Shown one piece after another: positions 24,533-33,145 of a stretch of DNA of 64,000 bases. The DNA is from JAMXLO01 sp963749575 (GTDB lineage: Bacteria; Pseudomonadota; Alphaproteobacteria; Acetobacterales; Acetobacteraceae). The notes under the pieces were generated by a model. That model was not told the DNA's origin and searched no databases. It saw nothing but the letters and a program-made list of their open reading frames with translations. The DNA lies in the NCBI GenBank assembly GCA_963749575.1, contig CAVVNM010000014.1, positions 496,001-560,000 of the forward strand. Reading direction: 5' to 3'. The position numbers and the translations under genes were made by a program. Within the stretch, counting starts at the first letter, position 1, and each line of letters starts with the position of its first letter.

Positions 24533-25816
24533 CTAGAAGAAGACAAAGGCCCGAACCACGACGTTCTTGCGGCACCGGGCGTCTGCGGGCGCGGTCGGAT
24601 CGATGCAGGCAGTATGGAACGACCAGCGCGACACGGAGCCGTCGGTCACCGAGTCATAGCACTTGAGCATCGAGACCTCGGTGGGCGTCTGCTGGGGAAA
24701 CCAGTACCACTCGTGCTCGGCACGGTAAGTGAACCGGGTGGTCTCGCCAACGCGATCGTCGTAGATCCGATAGTTGGTGATGTATGGCTGGTCGGCGAAG
24801 GAGGGCCAAGCGCACAGGATGAAGGGAAACTGCTCAACTGTCTCCATCGGCTTGGCGAGATTGATCGACACGAACCGCCGCGACATCTTCTCGTCGGCCT
24901 CTTCCTCGGTGTAGTGCTGCTCCCGCCCGAAGTTCCGCAGGTTCTTGGTGAGCAACTCGCGGCAGCGCACGCGCCCACTGTTGTCGTTCAGGTCGTTGTG
25001 CACCAGGGTGGCGTAACGGGCGTTCACACCCGGGTTCTTGTTGTCCTGGTCTTCCGTGCGATCGCCCGCGTAGTCCTTGTCGAAGACGTCGTGGTTGTAG
25101 ACCAGCGCATCGGTCGCGCCCGGGAAGAACTCGAGCAGCAGCGCCTCGATCTCGGGGTAGAACACGCGCTCCACCTCCGCCGCATCGTAGAAGTTCGCGC
25201 ACTTGGACTCGAGGTGCGCCAGCGAAACGCCGAGCCGGTCCATGCATTCGGGGCTGTCGGGCGACAGGCCCGGGTAGTACTCGCCGATACGCCGCGCGTC
25301 GCGCATCACCTGCGGGAACCAGAGGTCCCGCCGACGGTTGTCCTCCTCGTTCTTGCGCAGGATCGACGCGACACCGGCGCGCGCCGGATCCCGCCAGACA
25401 GCGTTGGACGGGACGACGGAGTATGTCGGCTGCTCGTAGACGGTATAGGGCAGCGGCACCGCTACGCCGCCTTCGGGGGCCTTGATGGCGTTGTTCCTGC
25501 GGATGTAGTCCGCGCACTCGTCGAATTTCCGGAATCCGAGGCCCCACCGTGTCTTGATCGGAGCTCCCGGTGGCGCGTTGTTGATCATGTCGGCAACGCG
25601 CTGACCCTCGCCCTCAGCGATTAGTGCGAGCGCGTCCTCGATCGCCTTTGCGGTTCCCGCATCACCGTCCCGCTCGAACGCCATGTAGGACAGGCCGCCG
25701 TTCGTCGCGATGGGGGGCGGTTGCCCTGCCGTGCGCTGAAGCGGCGGCACATAGGCCGTCGAAACTCTCGCCGAGTTCGCCGCAGCGGTGTCGTCGGGGA
25801 CGTCGAGCTGGCTCAT
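24533..25816 (-). CDS. CmcJ/NvfI-like oxidoreductase family protein
   Basis: A 427-residue protein of the CmcJ/NvfI (AsaB/GA4-desaturase-like) family. Typical family blocks are seen: V-Y-N-H-D (about 241), H-N-D (about 271), SRRFVSINLAKPM (about 311-323), QFPFILCAWPSF, then HEWYWFPQQTPTEVSMLKCY (about 366-385) and the end SRWSFHTACID with a final R-K-N-V-V-V-R-A-F-V-F-F. Members occur in fungal and bacterial secondary metabolism and are proposed non-haem Fe/2-oxoglutarate oxygenase-related enzymes; CmcJ acts with CmcI in cephamycin 7-methoxylation. GGAGG six bases upstream supports ATG 25816. No biosynthetic cluster surrounds it; the divergent neighbour is a glyoxalase-fold protein. Substrate unknown. 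Confidence 0.72.
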   Translation of the reverse strand: MSQLDVPDDTAAANSARVSTAYVPPLQRTAGQPPPIATNGGLSYMAFERDGDAGTAKAIEDALALIAEGEGQRVADMINNAPPGAPIKTRWGLGFRKFDECADYIRRNNAIKAPEGGVAVPLPYTVYEQPTYSVVPSNAVWRDPARAGVASILRKNEEDNRRRDLWFPQVMRDARRIGEYYPGLSPDSPECMDRLGVSLAHLESKCANFYDAAEVERVFYPEIEALLLEFFPGATDALVYNHDVFDKDYAGDRTEDQDNKNPGVNARYATLVHNDLNDNSGRVRCRELLTKNLRNFGREQHYTEEEADEKMSRRFVSINLAKPMETVEQFPFILCAWPSFADQPYITNYRIYDDRVGETTRFTYRAEHEWYWFPQQTPTEVSMLKCYDSVTDGSVSRWSFHTACIDPTAPADARCRKNVVVRAFVFF

Positions 25817-26017
25817 GGCACACCTCCAGTTATCTCGGCGTCACCGTGGCACACCCAGCCCGCGCCTTCCAGTCCATGGACTTTCACGCGCCCATGGGCT
25901 TTCAAGGTCATGCGATCTGGATCACCTTGGCGGCCACCCTCACCATCCTTGTCACCACATCTCGACCCGCCTGCTGCGCCGCCACGAACACGCCGACCCC
26001 TGACCCGAGGACACGCC

Positions 26018-26437
26018 ATGACCAAATATCTGCACACCATGATCCGCGTCAGTTCGCTGGAGGACAGCATCGCCTTCTTCGAGGTGCTCGGCCTGCACGA
26101 GATCCGCCGCCGTCCGGACGAGAAGGGCCGCTACACCAACGTGTTCCTTGCCGCCCCCGGCGACGAGGCGGCTGCCCTGGAACTCACCTACAACTGGGAC
26201 CCCGAGCCTTACACCGGCGGCCGTAATTTCGGGCATCTCGCCTACGCCGTGGACAACATCTACGACACCTGCAACGCCTTCATCGCCCGCGGCGTAACGA
26301 TCAACCGCCCGCCGCGTGACGGCCGCATGGCCTTCATCCGCACGCCGGACGGCATCTCCCTCGAGCTGCTGCAGGCCGGCGGCGCGCTACCACCTGCCGA
26401 ACCCTGGACCAGCATGGCCAACACAGGCTCCTGGTAG
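26018..26437 (+). CDS. VOC/glyoxalase I-like protein
   Basis: A 139-residue protein with two VOC half-domains, close to lactoylglutathione lyase. Metal-ligand positions are present: H6 (L-H-T-M-I-R), an E in ALELTYNWD, H in F-G-H-L-A-Y and E in S-L-E-L-L-Q. The GHLAYAVDNIYDTC stretch is typical of GloA. ATG 26018 has GAGG about ten bases upstream. It would convert the hemithioacetal of methylglyoxal and glutathione to lactoylglutathione, in keeping with active sugar metabolism, though other VOC activities are possible. It is divergent from the CmcJ-like gene. Confidence 0.88.
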   Translation: MTKYLHTMIRVSSLEDSIAFFEVLGLHEIRRRPDEKGRYTNVFLAAPGDEAAALELTYNWDPEPYTGGRNFGHLAYAVDNIYDTCNAFIARGVTINRPPRDGRMAFIRTPDGISLELLQAGGALPPAEPWTSMANTGSW

Positions 26438-26454
26438 CGCCAGACCCCTGGCGC

Positions 26455-26800
26455 TGATTGGATCCACCGTGATGTCCTCGACCTTGCCGGGAAACGAGAC
26501 GCCGGCGTTGTTGAACAGGATATCCAGCCGTCCGTGCGCCGCCATCGCCGCGTCCACCATCTGGGCCCGGTTCTGCTCCGATGTCACGTCGAGGTGCAGG
26601 TAACGCGCGTCATGGCCCTCGCCGCGCTGGGCAGCCGCTGCGCGCTCGCCCAGCTCATCGCGGATGTCGGTCAGCACCACTTTCGCGCCCTCGCGCACGA
26701 ACAGCTGCGCCGCCGCGCCGCCGAAGCCCATCAGCTCGCCCCTGATCGCAGCCGCCGCGCCGGTCAGCAGCGCTATTTTTTCTGGAGCCGTAACCTGCCC
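26455..26800 (-). pseudogene. Short-chain dehydrogenase/reductase fragment
   Basis: The minus strand reads E-K-I-A-L-L-T-G-A-A-A-A-I-R-G-E-L-M-G-F-G-G (cofactor-binding region), then VREGAKVVLTDI, YLHLDVTSEQ and LDILFNNAGVS. This is the first 110 or so residues of an SDR. After I-T-V-D-P-I the similarity stops, and the frame runs into the complement of the glyoxalase gene. The catalytic Tyr-Lys half is missing. The junction near 26450 is a deletion point. Confidence 0.75.
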
Positions 26801-27148
26801 TCCCGCTTCATCGTGGATCGGCGGGAGGAGCTCAATCGGCTTACGGGGCGCATCCCATCCTCGACGGCGGCACCTGGTCTGGCGGCCGGACAGAACCGAT
26901 GCTCACCGCATGTGATCACGAGTCCGACACCGACCGCTTCGATCACCCACTTCTACAGCCCAGACATCGACTCGGTGATCGAATGGCTCCCATACTGCGC
27001 GGCGGCCGACACCCGCCAAGGCTTTCGAAAGCGGTGTATTGCGACTTGGTGCTCGAGTCCTATCGCGCCAGCTACTTCCGCCACCAGCACCATAAAATCT
27101 GAGGCTGCGCTGTCCGCTGTCGAGTAATTGTCGAAGGAACCACCAACG
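26801..27148. other. Intergenic, leader of the TPP-enzyme operon
   Basis: 348 bases without recognisable coding sequence. AAGGA at 27134-27138 is the ribosome binding site for the next gene. Confidence 0.4.
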
Positions 27149-28821
27149 ATGAAAGTTTATGAAGCAATCGCACTGTCCCTTATCGCTGAAGGCGTTACGG
27201 ATTTCTTCGGGCTGATGGGCGACGGGAACATGTGGCTCTGGGGTGCCCTATGCCAGAACCCTTCCGTCAAACCGTACAACGCCCGCCATGAATCCATGGC
27301 TGTATCGATGGCCGACGGCTATAGCCGCACCACCGGAAAGATCGGCGTTGCGATGGTCACCTGCGGGCCGGGTCTGACGCAATGCGGCACCTCGCTCATT
27401 GCGGCTTATCGCGGCAAAACACCTCTGCTACTGATCGTGGGCGAGATCGAGGCCGGGGCAAAGAACAGCACTCAGACAATGGACCAGCGACGCTTCGCCG
27501 AGGCGAGCAGCGCACGGTTCTTCACCGTCACCAGCATCGACAACATGGCCGAGGAAATCGCCGAGGCGTTCTATGCGGCGCGCACGGGCCGCGGACCGAT
27601 CGTGCTCAACCTGCCTATGGACCTGCAGGAGGAGGACTTCGACTGGGACTACGAATATCGTCCGTCCACCCTATTCCTGCCTCCGCGGGTGGAAGCGCCG
27701 AGTGCCGACCTGCTGGGACCGGTAATCGAAAAGCTGATCGCGGCGGAACGCCCGGTCATCATTGCCGGTCGGGGTGCGAGGGCAGCAAACGCAAAGGATG
27801 AAATCGTCAGGCTGGCCGACCGCGTCGGTGCCTTGCTCGCTACGTCGCTGCAAGGCAAAGGCTACTTTGCCGGCCACCCATGGGACATTGGCATTGCGGG
27901 CGCCTTTGCTTCGGCGCCATCCGAGCAATTGCTGGCGGATGCCGACTTCGTACTGGGTGTGGGCGCGGAGCTTGGCTACTATACCACGGAAGGCGGTCTG
28001 CTGTTCCCGTCAGCCGAGGTCGCGCGTATCGACATCAAACCGATGCCCGAGACGATCGGCGTCATTCCAGGCCTTTATGTGCAGGGAGACGGCCGCAAGG
28101 CGGTGGCCGCGATCAACGCAGCACTGGAGTCGCGTCAGGTCCGTAAAGAGGGCCTGCGCACCGCGGCAAACCGCGCGGTACTCGATGCCCCACCGTACCA
28201 GTTCGAAGCACCGACGGATGGACTGGATCCGCGAACGCTGGCCTGGAGCCTGGGTGCGGCGCTGCCCAAGGGTTCGCTGTTCACTTGCGGCGCCGGCCAT
28301 TTCTTCTCATGGGTCGCGATGTACTCGCCGTTGCCGGAAGCGGTGGAGATCCAGGTACCTGGTACGGCTTCGGCGCGGTGGGCCAGGGAATCGGTGTCGC
28401 AATCGGTGTGGGTGCCGGCAATCCCGGTCGCCAGCACATCGCGGTCGAGGGCGACGGCAGTCTCATGTTCAACCTCCAGGAACTGGAGACGATCGTCCGT
28501 CACAAAATGCAGATGGTGCTGGTGGTGTGGAACGACGCCGGGTACGGTGCGGAGGTCCACAAGCTGGTGGCAAGAGGCTTCAATGAGAAGCTGGCGCAGT
28601 GGGAGTCACCGGATTTTGTTGCCCTGGCCCGGGCGTTCGGCGGCGACGGCGTGCTGCTGAAGGATCCATCGGAGCTTGGGGGCGCGATCGCCATGGGTCT
28701 TCGAAAGGGCGGTCTCTATCTGATCGATGCGCGCGTGTCGCCGAGTACCCCGACTGATCCGTATGCAAAGGTGCATTTCGGCCGCGAGAGCCGCGCGCCG
28801 CTGCTTCGGCCCGTGCACTGA
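27149..28821 (+). pseudogene. Thiamine pyrophosphate enzyme (acetolactate synthase-like) with one frameshift
   Basis: The full protein would be about 557 residues. The N-terminal pyrimidine-binding domain has the catalytic Glu in ARHESMAVSMADGYSRTTG (about 48-66); the central domain follows; the C-terminal ThDP domain has EGDGSLMFNLQELE and W-N-D-A-G-Y-G-A-E. Near 28350 the frame changes: one base is missing between E-I-Q and G-T-W-Y-G-F-G-A-V-G-Q, so the first frame ends in nonsense at 28660 and the second carries on to 28821. Otherwise all motifs are intact. The family decarboxylates 2-oxo acids or oxalyl-CoA or carboligates; the exact reaction is unclear. Start ATG 27149 has AAGGA upstream. 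Confidence 0.8.
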
Positions 28822-28824
28822 ACA

Positions 28825-29397
28825 ATGCATTTTGAGGGAGAATTCAGCGTCCCCGGCGTACCGGACGATGTAATCCGGCGATTCGCGGACGTAGAACGTA
28901 TGGTGCGCTGCATGGCAGGCGCGGTGATTGAGGGCCGCGACGCAGAGGGCAATTATCTGGGCAGCATGTTGGTCGCGTTCGGCCCGAAGAAAATCAAGTT
29001 CCGGGGACGTGTCGCGGTAGAGACCGACTTCGTCGCCCACAGCGGCTCGCTGCGTGGGCGCGGCGCCGCTGACATGCGCGCGGCACGGATAGAAGTGCGC
29101 ATCGCCTACGTGTTGCGCTGCGATCCAGCCAAGCTTGGCACGACGCTGGTCAAGCTGACATCGGACGCGGAACTGGGTGGCGTGCTGGCGGACTTCGCAC
29201 GCACCGGCGGCATCCCGTTCGCAAAGGCTCTAATGGTTGATTTTTCCAAGCGCGTGGCTGAGGAGTTTGCGACCGATGCGCCATCGCAGGCAGCGCCGTC
29301 GGAACCTGCGCCACTCGCCGCGCACGGTCTGTTATGGCAGGTGATCAAGGCGAAGCTGATACACTTGGCCGGCTGGCTCGGTTTCATGAGGGCCTGA
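28825..29397 (+). CDS. CoxG-like SRPBCC domain protein
   Basis: A 190-residue protein whose first 145 residues resemble CoxG (carbon monoxide dehydrogenase subunit G) in the SRPBCC superfamily: MHFEGEFSVPGVPDDVIRRF with the Dxx-V-W-x-like helix, then V-R-C-M-A-G-A, then G-R-G-A-A-D and a helix at the end. A Pro/Ala-rich linker (about 150-170) precedes a C-terminal segment. In CO dehydrogenase operons CoxG anchors the enzyme to the membrane; here no molybdenum hydroxylase is present, so a small-molecule or recruiting role is inferred. It starts three bases after the TPP-enzyme stop, so the two are coupled. Confidence 0.72.
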   Translation: MHFEGEFSVPGVPDDVIRRFADVERMVRCMAGAVIEGRDAEGNYLGSMLVAFGPKKIKFRGRVAVETDFVAHSGSLRGRGAADMRAARIEVRIAYVLRCDPAKLGTTLVKLTSDAELGGVLADFARTGGIPFAKALMVDFSKRVAEEFATDAPSQAAPSEPAPLAAHGLLWQVIKAKLIHLAGWLGFMRA

Positions 29398-29481
29398 GGG
29401 GGGATCGAGGGCGTCGACCAGTTCCGCAGCGGGCGAAAAGGAACTATCGGTATATCGACGCGACATAGGAGTACCCACCGC

Positions 29482-30717
29482 ATGCCACATCTCCGCTTCG
29501 GCGCCTTCCTCGCCCCGCACCACCCGGTCGGCGAGCATCCAATGTTGCAGTTCCGGCGCGACCTCGATCTCGTCGAGTTGCTGGACAAACTGGGCTACCA
29601 TGAATTCTGGTGCGGAGAGCACCACTCCAGCGGTTGGGAAATGATTGCGTCACCTGAGATGTTCCTCGCCGCGGCGGGAGAGCGTACCAGGCGCATCCTG
29701 CTGGCGACCGGCGTCGTCTCGCTGCCGTATCACCATCCATTCAATGTCGCCCAGCGCATGGTGCAGCTCGACCACATGACGGGCGGACGCGCGATCTTCG
29801 GTTCGGGACCCGGCGCACTGGCGTCGGATGCACACACGCTCGGGGTCGATCCGATGGTCCTGCGTGACCGCCAGGACGAGGCGATCGGCGTCATTCGGAG
29901 GCTGTTCAACGGCGAGCGCGTCACCACCCGATCTGAGTGGTTCACGTTGCAGGATGCGGCCCTGCAGTTGCTGCCACTGCAGGAGGAGATGCCGTTCGCC
30001 GTCGCCTCGCAGATCAGCCCATCCGGCATGACGCTGGCCGGCAAGCACGGGATCGGCATCATCTCGATCGGATCGCTGTCGGAGGCAGGTCTGAACGCGC
30101 TGCCGACGCAATGGAGCTTCGCCGAAGCCTCGGCCGCCAAACACGGCAAGACGGTGGACCGCAAAAACTGGCGCGTGTTGCTCAGCTGGCATATCGCCGA
30201 GACACGTGAAAGGGCGCGCGTCGAGGCCCGTGACGGCCTGATGCGGCATCACAACGAATACATCACCGGCACGCTGCAGCGCCCTGGTGCCCGGCCGTTC
30301 AAGACGCCCGACGAGGCCGTGGACAAGACGGCGTTCTCGGATAACGCCGTGGCCACGATCGGGACACCGGACGATTTGATCGAACGGATCAAGTCGGTGA
30401 TCGAGATCAGCGGCGGGTTCGGTACCGTTGTTGGTTTCGTGCACGATTGGGCCAATCCGGAAAACACCCTGCGCAGCTGGGATATGGTGGCGCGTTACGT
30501 CGTGCCGGAGATCAACGGATACCTGGCCGGACTGCGGCAATCGCAGGACTTCGTCACCAGCAACCGCGCCGTGTTCGATCGTAGCCGTGAAGCGATCATG
30601 GCCAAGATCGTCGAGAACGAGGCAGCTGTTGCCGCGCTGGCGGTCACGCGCTCCCCGATGTTGAGCGCCTCGGCCAGCAATGTGCCCGACCTGACCAAAT
30701 TCCGGACCGGGACGTGA
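29482..30717 (+). CDS. LLM-class flavin-dependent monooxygenase (luciferase-like)
   Basis: A 411-residue bacterial-luciferase-fold protein. The N-terminus LRFGAFLAPHHPVGEHP, the C-G-E-H-H motif (about 44-48), ATGVVSLPYHHPFNVAQR and LDHMTGGRAIFGSGPGA are typical of the alkanal/limonene monooxygenase branch that uses FMNH2 and O2. The C-terminal 60 residues form an extra helical tail. AGGAG about eleven bases upstream supports ATG 29482. It lies in an operon with the TPP enzyme, the CoxG-like gene and (decayed) CaiB, which suggests catabolism of an organic substrate; its identity cannot be read from sequence. Confidence 0.88.
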   Translation: MPHLRFGAFLAPHHPVGEHPMLQFRRDLDLVELLDKLGYHEFWCGEHHSSGWEMIASPEMFLAAAGERTRRILLATGVVSLPYHHPFNVAQRMVQLDHMTGGRAIFGSGPGALASDAHTLGVDPMVLRDRQDEAIGVIRRLFNGERVTTRSEWFTLQDAALQLLPLQEEMPFAVASQISPSGMTLAGKHGIGIISIGSLSEAGLNALPTQWSFAEASAAKHGKTVDRKNWRVLLSWHIAETRERARVEARDGLMRHHNEYITGTLQRPGARPFKTPDEAVDKTAFSDNAVATIGTPDDLIERIKSVIEISGGFGTVVGFVHDWANPENTLRSWDMVARYVVPEINGYLAGLRQSQDFVTSNRAVFDRSREAIMAKIVENEAAVAALAVTRSPMLSASASNVPDLTKFRTGT

Positions 30718-30720
30718 TCC

Positions 30721-31028
30721 ATGGTTGGACCTCTCGCGGGCATCCGTGTACTTGGTCTGACCACGGTGCAGATGGGTCCCTGGGCACCCCCATCCTTGCC
30801 GACTATGGCGCCGACATGATCAAGGTCGAGGCGCTGGAAGGCGACTCGTACCGTTACACCGGTGTGCGGCGCCAGCGCGGCATGAGCGGCAGCTTTCAGC
30901 ATAATACGCGTGGCAAGCGCAGCATCGCCATCGGCCCTCGAGCAACCGACGGCCGGTGAGGCGCTGCTGTGTCTGGTGCCGACCGTCGAAGCGTTCGCCG
31001 CGAAACTCCGTCCGGAGGCATCGGGCTG
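30721..31028 (+). pseudogene. CaiB/BaiF CoA-transferase remnant
   Basis: ATG 30721 reads MVGPLAGIRVLGLTTVQMGP, the normal N-terminus of a CaiB/BaiF (class III) CoA-transferase. A missing base near 30793 shifts frame to PILADYGADMIKVEALEGD and GSFQHNTRGKRSIAI, and an extra C near 30935 shifts again to LEQPTAGEALLCLVPTVEAF ending at L-R-P-E-A near 31025. Only about the first 100 of 400 residues exist. It follows the luciferase-like gene by three bases and was evidently part of the operon. Confidence 0.75.
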
Positions 31029-31029
31029 C

Positions 31030-31228
31030 TGTGGACCACAGCCGGTACCTCGACGCCGCATTCACAAAGGCCGGTCGCAAACGCGGCACAGCGTTCCAGA
31101 TCATCATTACGCCGCCGGCCACAATGCCGATCGACGCGATGCAGGGATACGCTGAGGTTGGTGGCGACCGTCTGGTGGTGAGTGTGGGAAGCCAGCGGCC
31201 CGAGCGGGTCGAGCAACGCAGTTCGTGA
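31030..31228 (+). pseudogene. LLM-class oxidoreductase C-terminal remnant
   Basis: The frame reads L-D-A-A-F-T-K-A-G-R-K-R-G and then I-I-I-T-P-P-A, DAMQGYAEVGGDRLVV and VGSQRPERVEQR before a stop. This resembles the end of F420/FMN-dependent LLM oxidoreductases, where a Y-A-x-x-G-V-D-R-L-V-V block is common. The N-terminal three quarters are missing, and it is joined directly to the CaiB fragment, so a deletion fused two operon genes. Confidence 0.5.
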
Positions 31229-31347
31229 ATCATCAAGCGAGTGCTGGGGGTCCCGCAACTCAATCGGGGAAGCCACGGCAAGGGTCAGGCGGCTCACGCC
31301 AAAGTGCGCACAGTCGATACTAAGGTTATTGCTTGACCGTCTATTCT

Positions 31348-31367
31348 GCGTATACTTAGGTATATGC
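31348..31367 (+). promoter_or_regulatory. Inverted repeat and -10 box overlapping arsR-like start (leaderless)
   Basis: GCGTATAC-TTAG-GTATATGC is an 8-bp near-perfect inverted repeat. It contains a consensus -10 box TATACT (31351-31356), with TTGCTT 16 bases upstream as a fair -35. The ATG of the ArsR gene (31364) lies seven to eight bases after the -10 box and has no Shine-Dalgarno, so transcription probably starts at or next to the ATG. An ArsR dimer bound here would block RNA polymerase, which suggests autorepression. Confidence 0.55.
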
Positions 31368-31720
31368 TTAACCAATCGCCCGATCTGGACCGCCTGTTCC
31401 ACGCACTCGCCGATCCGGCGCGCCGGGCGATCGTGGAGCGGTTGAGCCGCGGGCCGGCGCCGGTGAGTGAGCTGGCCAGGCCGCTGCCCATGTCGCTTCC
31501 CGCGGCCATGCAGCATCTCGGCGTATTGGAGGCGGCGGGCCTGGTGCGCTCGGAAAAGGTCGGGCGGGTGCGTACCTGCGCCATCGACCCTCAGGTGCTC
31601 AGCCAAGCCGAGCAATGGATCAATGCCCGACGGATCGAGTGGCAGCGTCGGCTGGACCGGCTGAGCGAGTACCTGAAAACCGCGGCAAACGAAGGAGATG
31701 ACGATGGCTCGGGGATTTGA
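31364..31720 (+). CDS. ArsR family transcriptional regulator
   Basis: A 118-residue winged-helix repressor of the type paired with AHSA1 proteins. DRLFHALADPARRAIVERLS (9-28) is the first helix pair, and the recognition region is MSLPAAMQHLGVLEAAGLV (about 43-61), followed by the wing SEKVGRVRTCAI. No Cys metal-site pair (C-V-C) is present in the alpha-3 helix, so metal sensing is unlikely. The start codon appears leaderless. The AHSA1 gene overlaps its end, so regulator and effector are coupled. Confidence 0.92.
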   Translation: MLNQSPDLDRLFHALADPARRAIVERLSRGPAPVSELARPLPMSLPAAMQHLGVLEAAGLVRSEKVGRVRTCAIDPQVLSQAEQWINARRIEWQRRLDRLSEYLKTAANEGDDDGSGI

Positions 31721-32669
31721 GGCAAACAACGACGCAGCCGCGCGGCAACCGCCGCCACTGAAACTCTCCCGTGTCTTCCACGCACGCCGGGAGACGGTGT
31801 TCAAAGCATGGAGCTCCGCCGAGCACGTGAAGCGCTGGTTCAGCCCCGAGACCTTCACGGTTTCTGACGCCAATGTGCAGCCGCATGTTGGCGGCCGGTT
31901 CGAAATCTGCATGCGCTCGCCGACCGGCGAGGAACACTGGATCCGCGGCATGTTCGTCGAGGTCGTGCCGAATACCAGGCTGGTGATCGACATGAATGTG
32001 ACCGACATCGCCGCCACGCCGCTGTTCCGCGCCTATACAGAGGTGGACTTCTCCGATGCACTTGGCGGTACCCGATTGGACGTGGTGCAGACCTACACGC
32101 TGATCGAACCGTCGATGGCGTGGATGGTGACGGGTGCGCCGGAGGGATGGCGCACCACGCTGGACAAGCTGCAGAAGGAGGTCGTGGGTATGCAGGGTGG
32201 GTCTGAGACCGGCGTCCGTTCGGTGGCGCATGCGACCTTCCATCTGGAGCGCACCTACGATGCACCGGTCGCACTGGTGTGGAAGGCGTTGACCGATGAG
32301 TCGGTCAAGCAAAAATGGTTTGGTGGTACGCCTGGCAGCTGGGAATTGCTCGATCGGCACATGGACGTGCGCGTCGGTGGACACGAACGATTGAAGGGCC
32401 GCTGGGAGAGTGGGGTGGTTACAACCTTCGACGCCACCTATCACGACGTGATCCCAAACGAGCGGCTCATCTACACCTACGAGATGCACATGGACGACAA
32501 GAAGATTTCGGTGTCATTGGCGACCATGCAGTTGAAGGCTGCCAACGGAAAGACCACGCTGATGGTCACCGAGCAGGGCGCATTCCTCGACGGCTACGAC
32601 GACGCGGGCTCTCGCGAGCACGGCACGGGTCACCTGCTCGATGCGCTTGGAGCATCGCTGACGGAATGA
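31704..32669 (+). CDS. SRPBCC (AHSA1) protein with two tandem domains
   Basis: From ATG 31704 (AAGGAG six bases upstream) it encodes 321 residues with two AHSA1/START-like domains: the first at about 20-155 (RVFHARRETVFKAWSSAEHV, KRWFSPE) and the second at about 175-315 (LERTYDAPVALVWKALTDES, KQKWFGG, YTYEMHMDDKKISVSL). Each carries the typical W-x-A-x-T/S-D and W-F motifs. These proteins bind hydrophobic ligands or act as Hsp90-activator-like folds; those next to ArsR regulators are common and of unknown role. The tandem layout is less common than single-domain relatives. It overlaps the regulator by 17 bases. Confidence 0.85.
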   Translation: MARGFEANNDAAARQPPPLKLSRVFHARRETVFKAWSSAEHVKRWFSPETFTVSDANVQPHVGGRFEICMRSPTGEEHWIRGMFVEVVPNTRLVIDMNVTDIAATPLFRAYTEVDFSDALGGTRLDVVQTYTLIEPSMAWMVTGAPEGWRTTLDKLQKEVVGMQGGSETGVRSVAHATFHLERTYDAPVALVWKALTDESVKQKWFGGTPGSWELLDRHMDVRVGGHERLKGRWESGVVTTFDATYHDVIPNERLIYTYEMHMDDKKISVSLATMQLKAANGKTTLMVTEQGAFLDGYDDAGSREHGTGHLLDALGASLTE

Positions 32670-33145
32670 GCGAGCCGGCGATGTGCAGGAGTGCCGCTCG
32701 CAGGGACAGCGTTGATCTCGATCGGCGGGTCAACAGCGCCAATCTGGCGTGTTTATGTTCACCTCGGTGTTCGCGCTGCTGCGGTCACGAGAATCTGCAC
32801 ACTGACAAATGTGTCATTCGTCTGATGTCGTCCTCCGATACTGATCCGGTGGCCCAACGAAGCGTAGGACAGGCCGGCGCGCCGTTGGTCAGGTTGGCGA
32901 CCTATATCCTGGGGGTGCCATTAAATCGGGACGCCAGATCAGTGAGGCGGGGCCGGCTGTGCGCCGGCCCCTCACAACCGCTTGATCGACATCCGTCCAG
33001 TCAGGGCGTCGTGCCGTTACACCGGCCGCCGACATCCATGGCGATGATGGCGGGAATTTCATCCACCTGACGCGGCTGCGATTGGCGCCGGGAGCGTCCT
33101 CTCCATACGTGGCGGTAGCGTCAAACTGGAAAGGAGAGCCGATCG
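32670..33145. other. Intergenic region with a strong hairpin
   Basis: 476 bases without a convincing gene. It contains the hairpin at 32943-32974 and the AAGGAG ribosome binding site at 33131-33136 for the next small gene. Confidence 0.4.
32943..32974. terminator. GC-rich hairpin, possible bidirectional terminator
   Basis: TGAGG-C-GGGGCCGGC, loop TGTGC, GCCGGCCCC-TCA: nine perfect GC pairs extended by three more past a small bulge. There is no T run on either side, so intrinsic termination is uncertain; it lies 270 bases after the AHSA1 gene. Confidence 0.35.

Noticed and set aside
24494..25624. Open frame of 376 codons on the plus strand
   Set aside because: Antisense to the CmcJ-like gene; the minus-strand protein has conserved family blocks and a good ribosome binding site.
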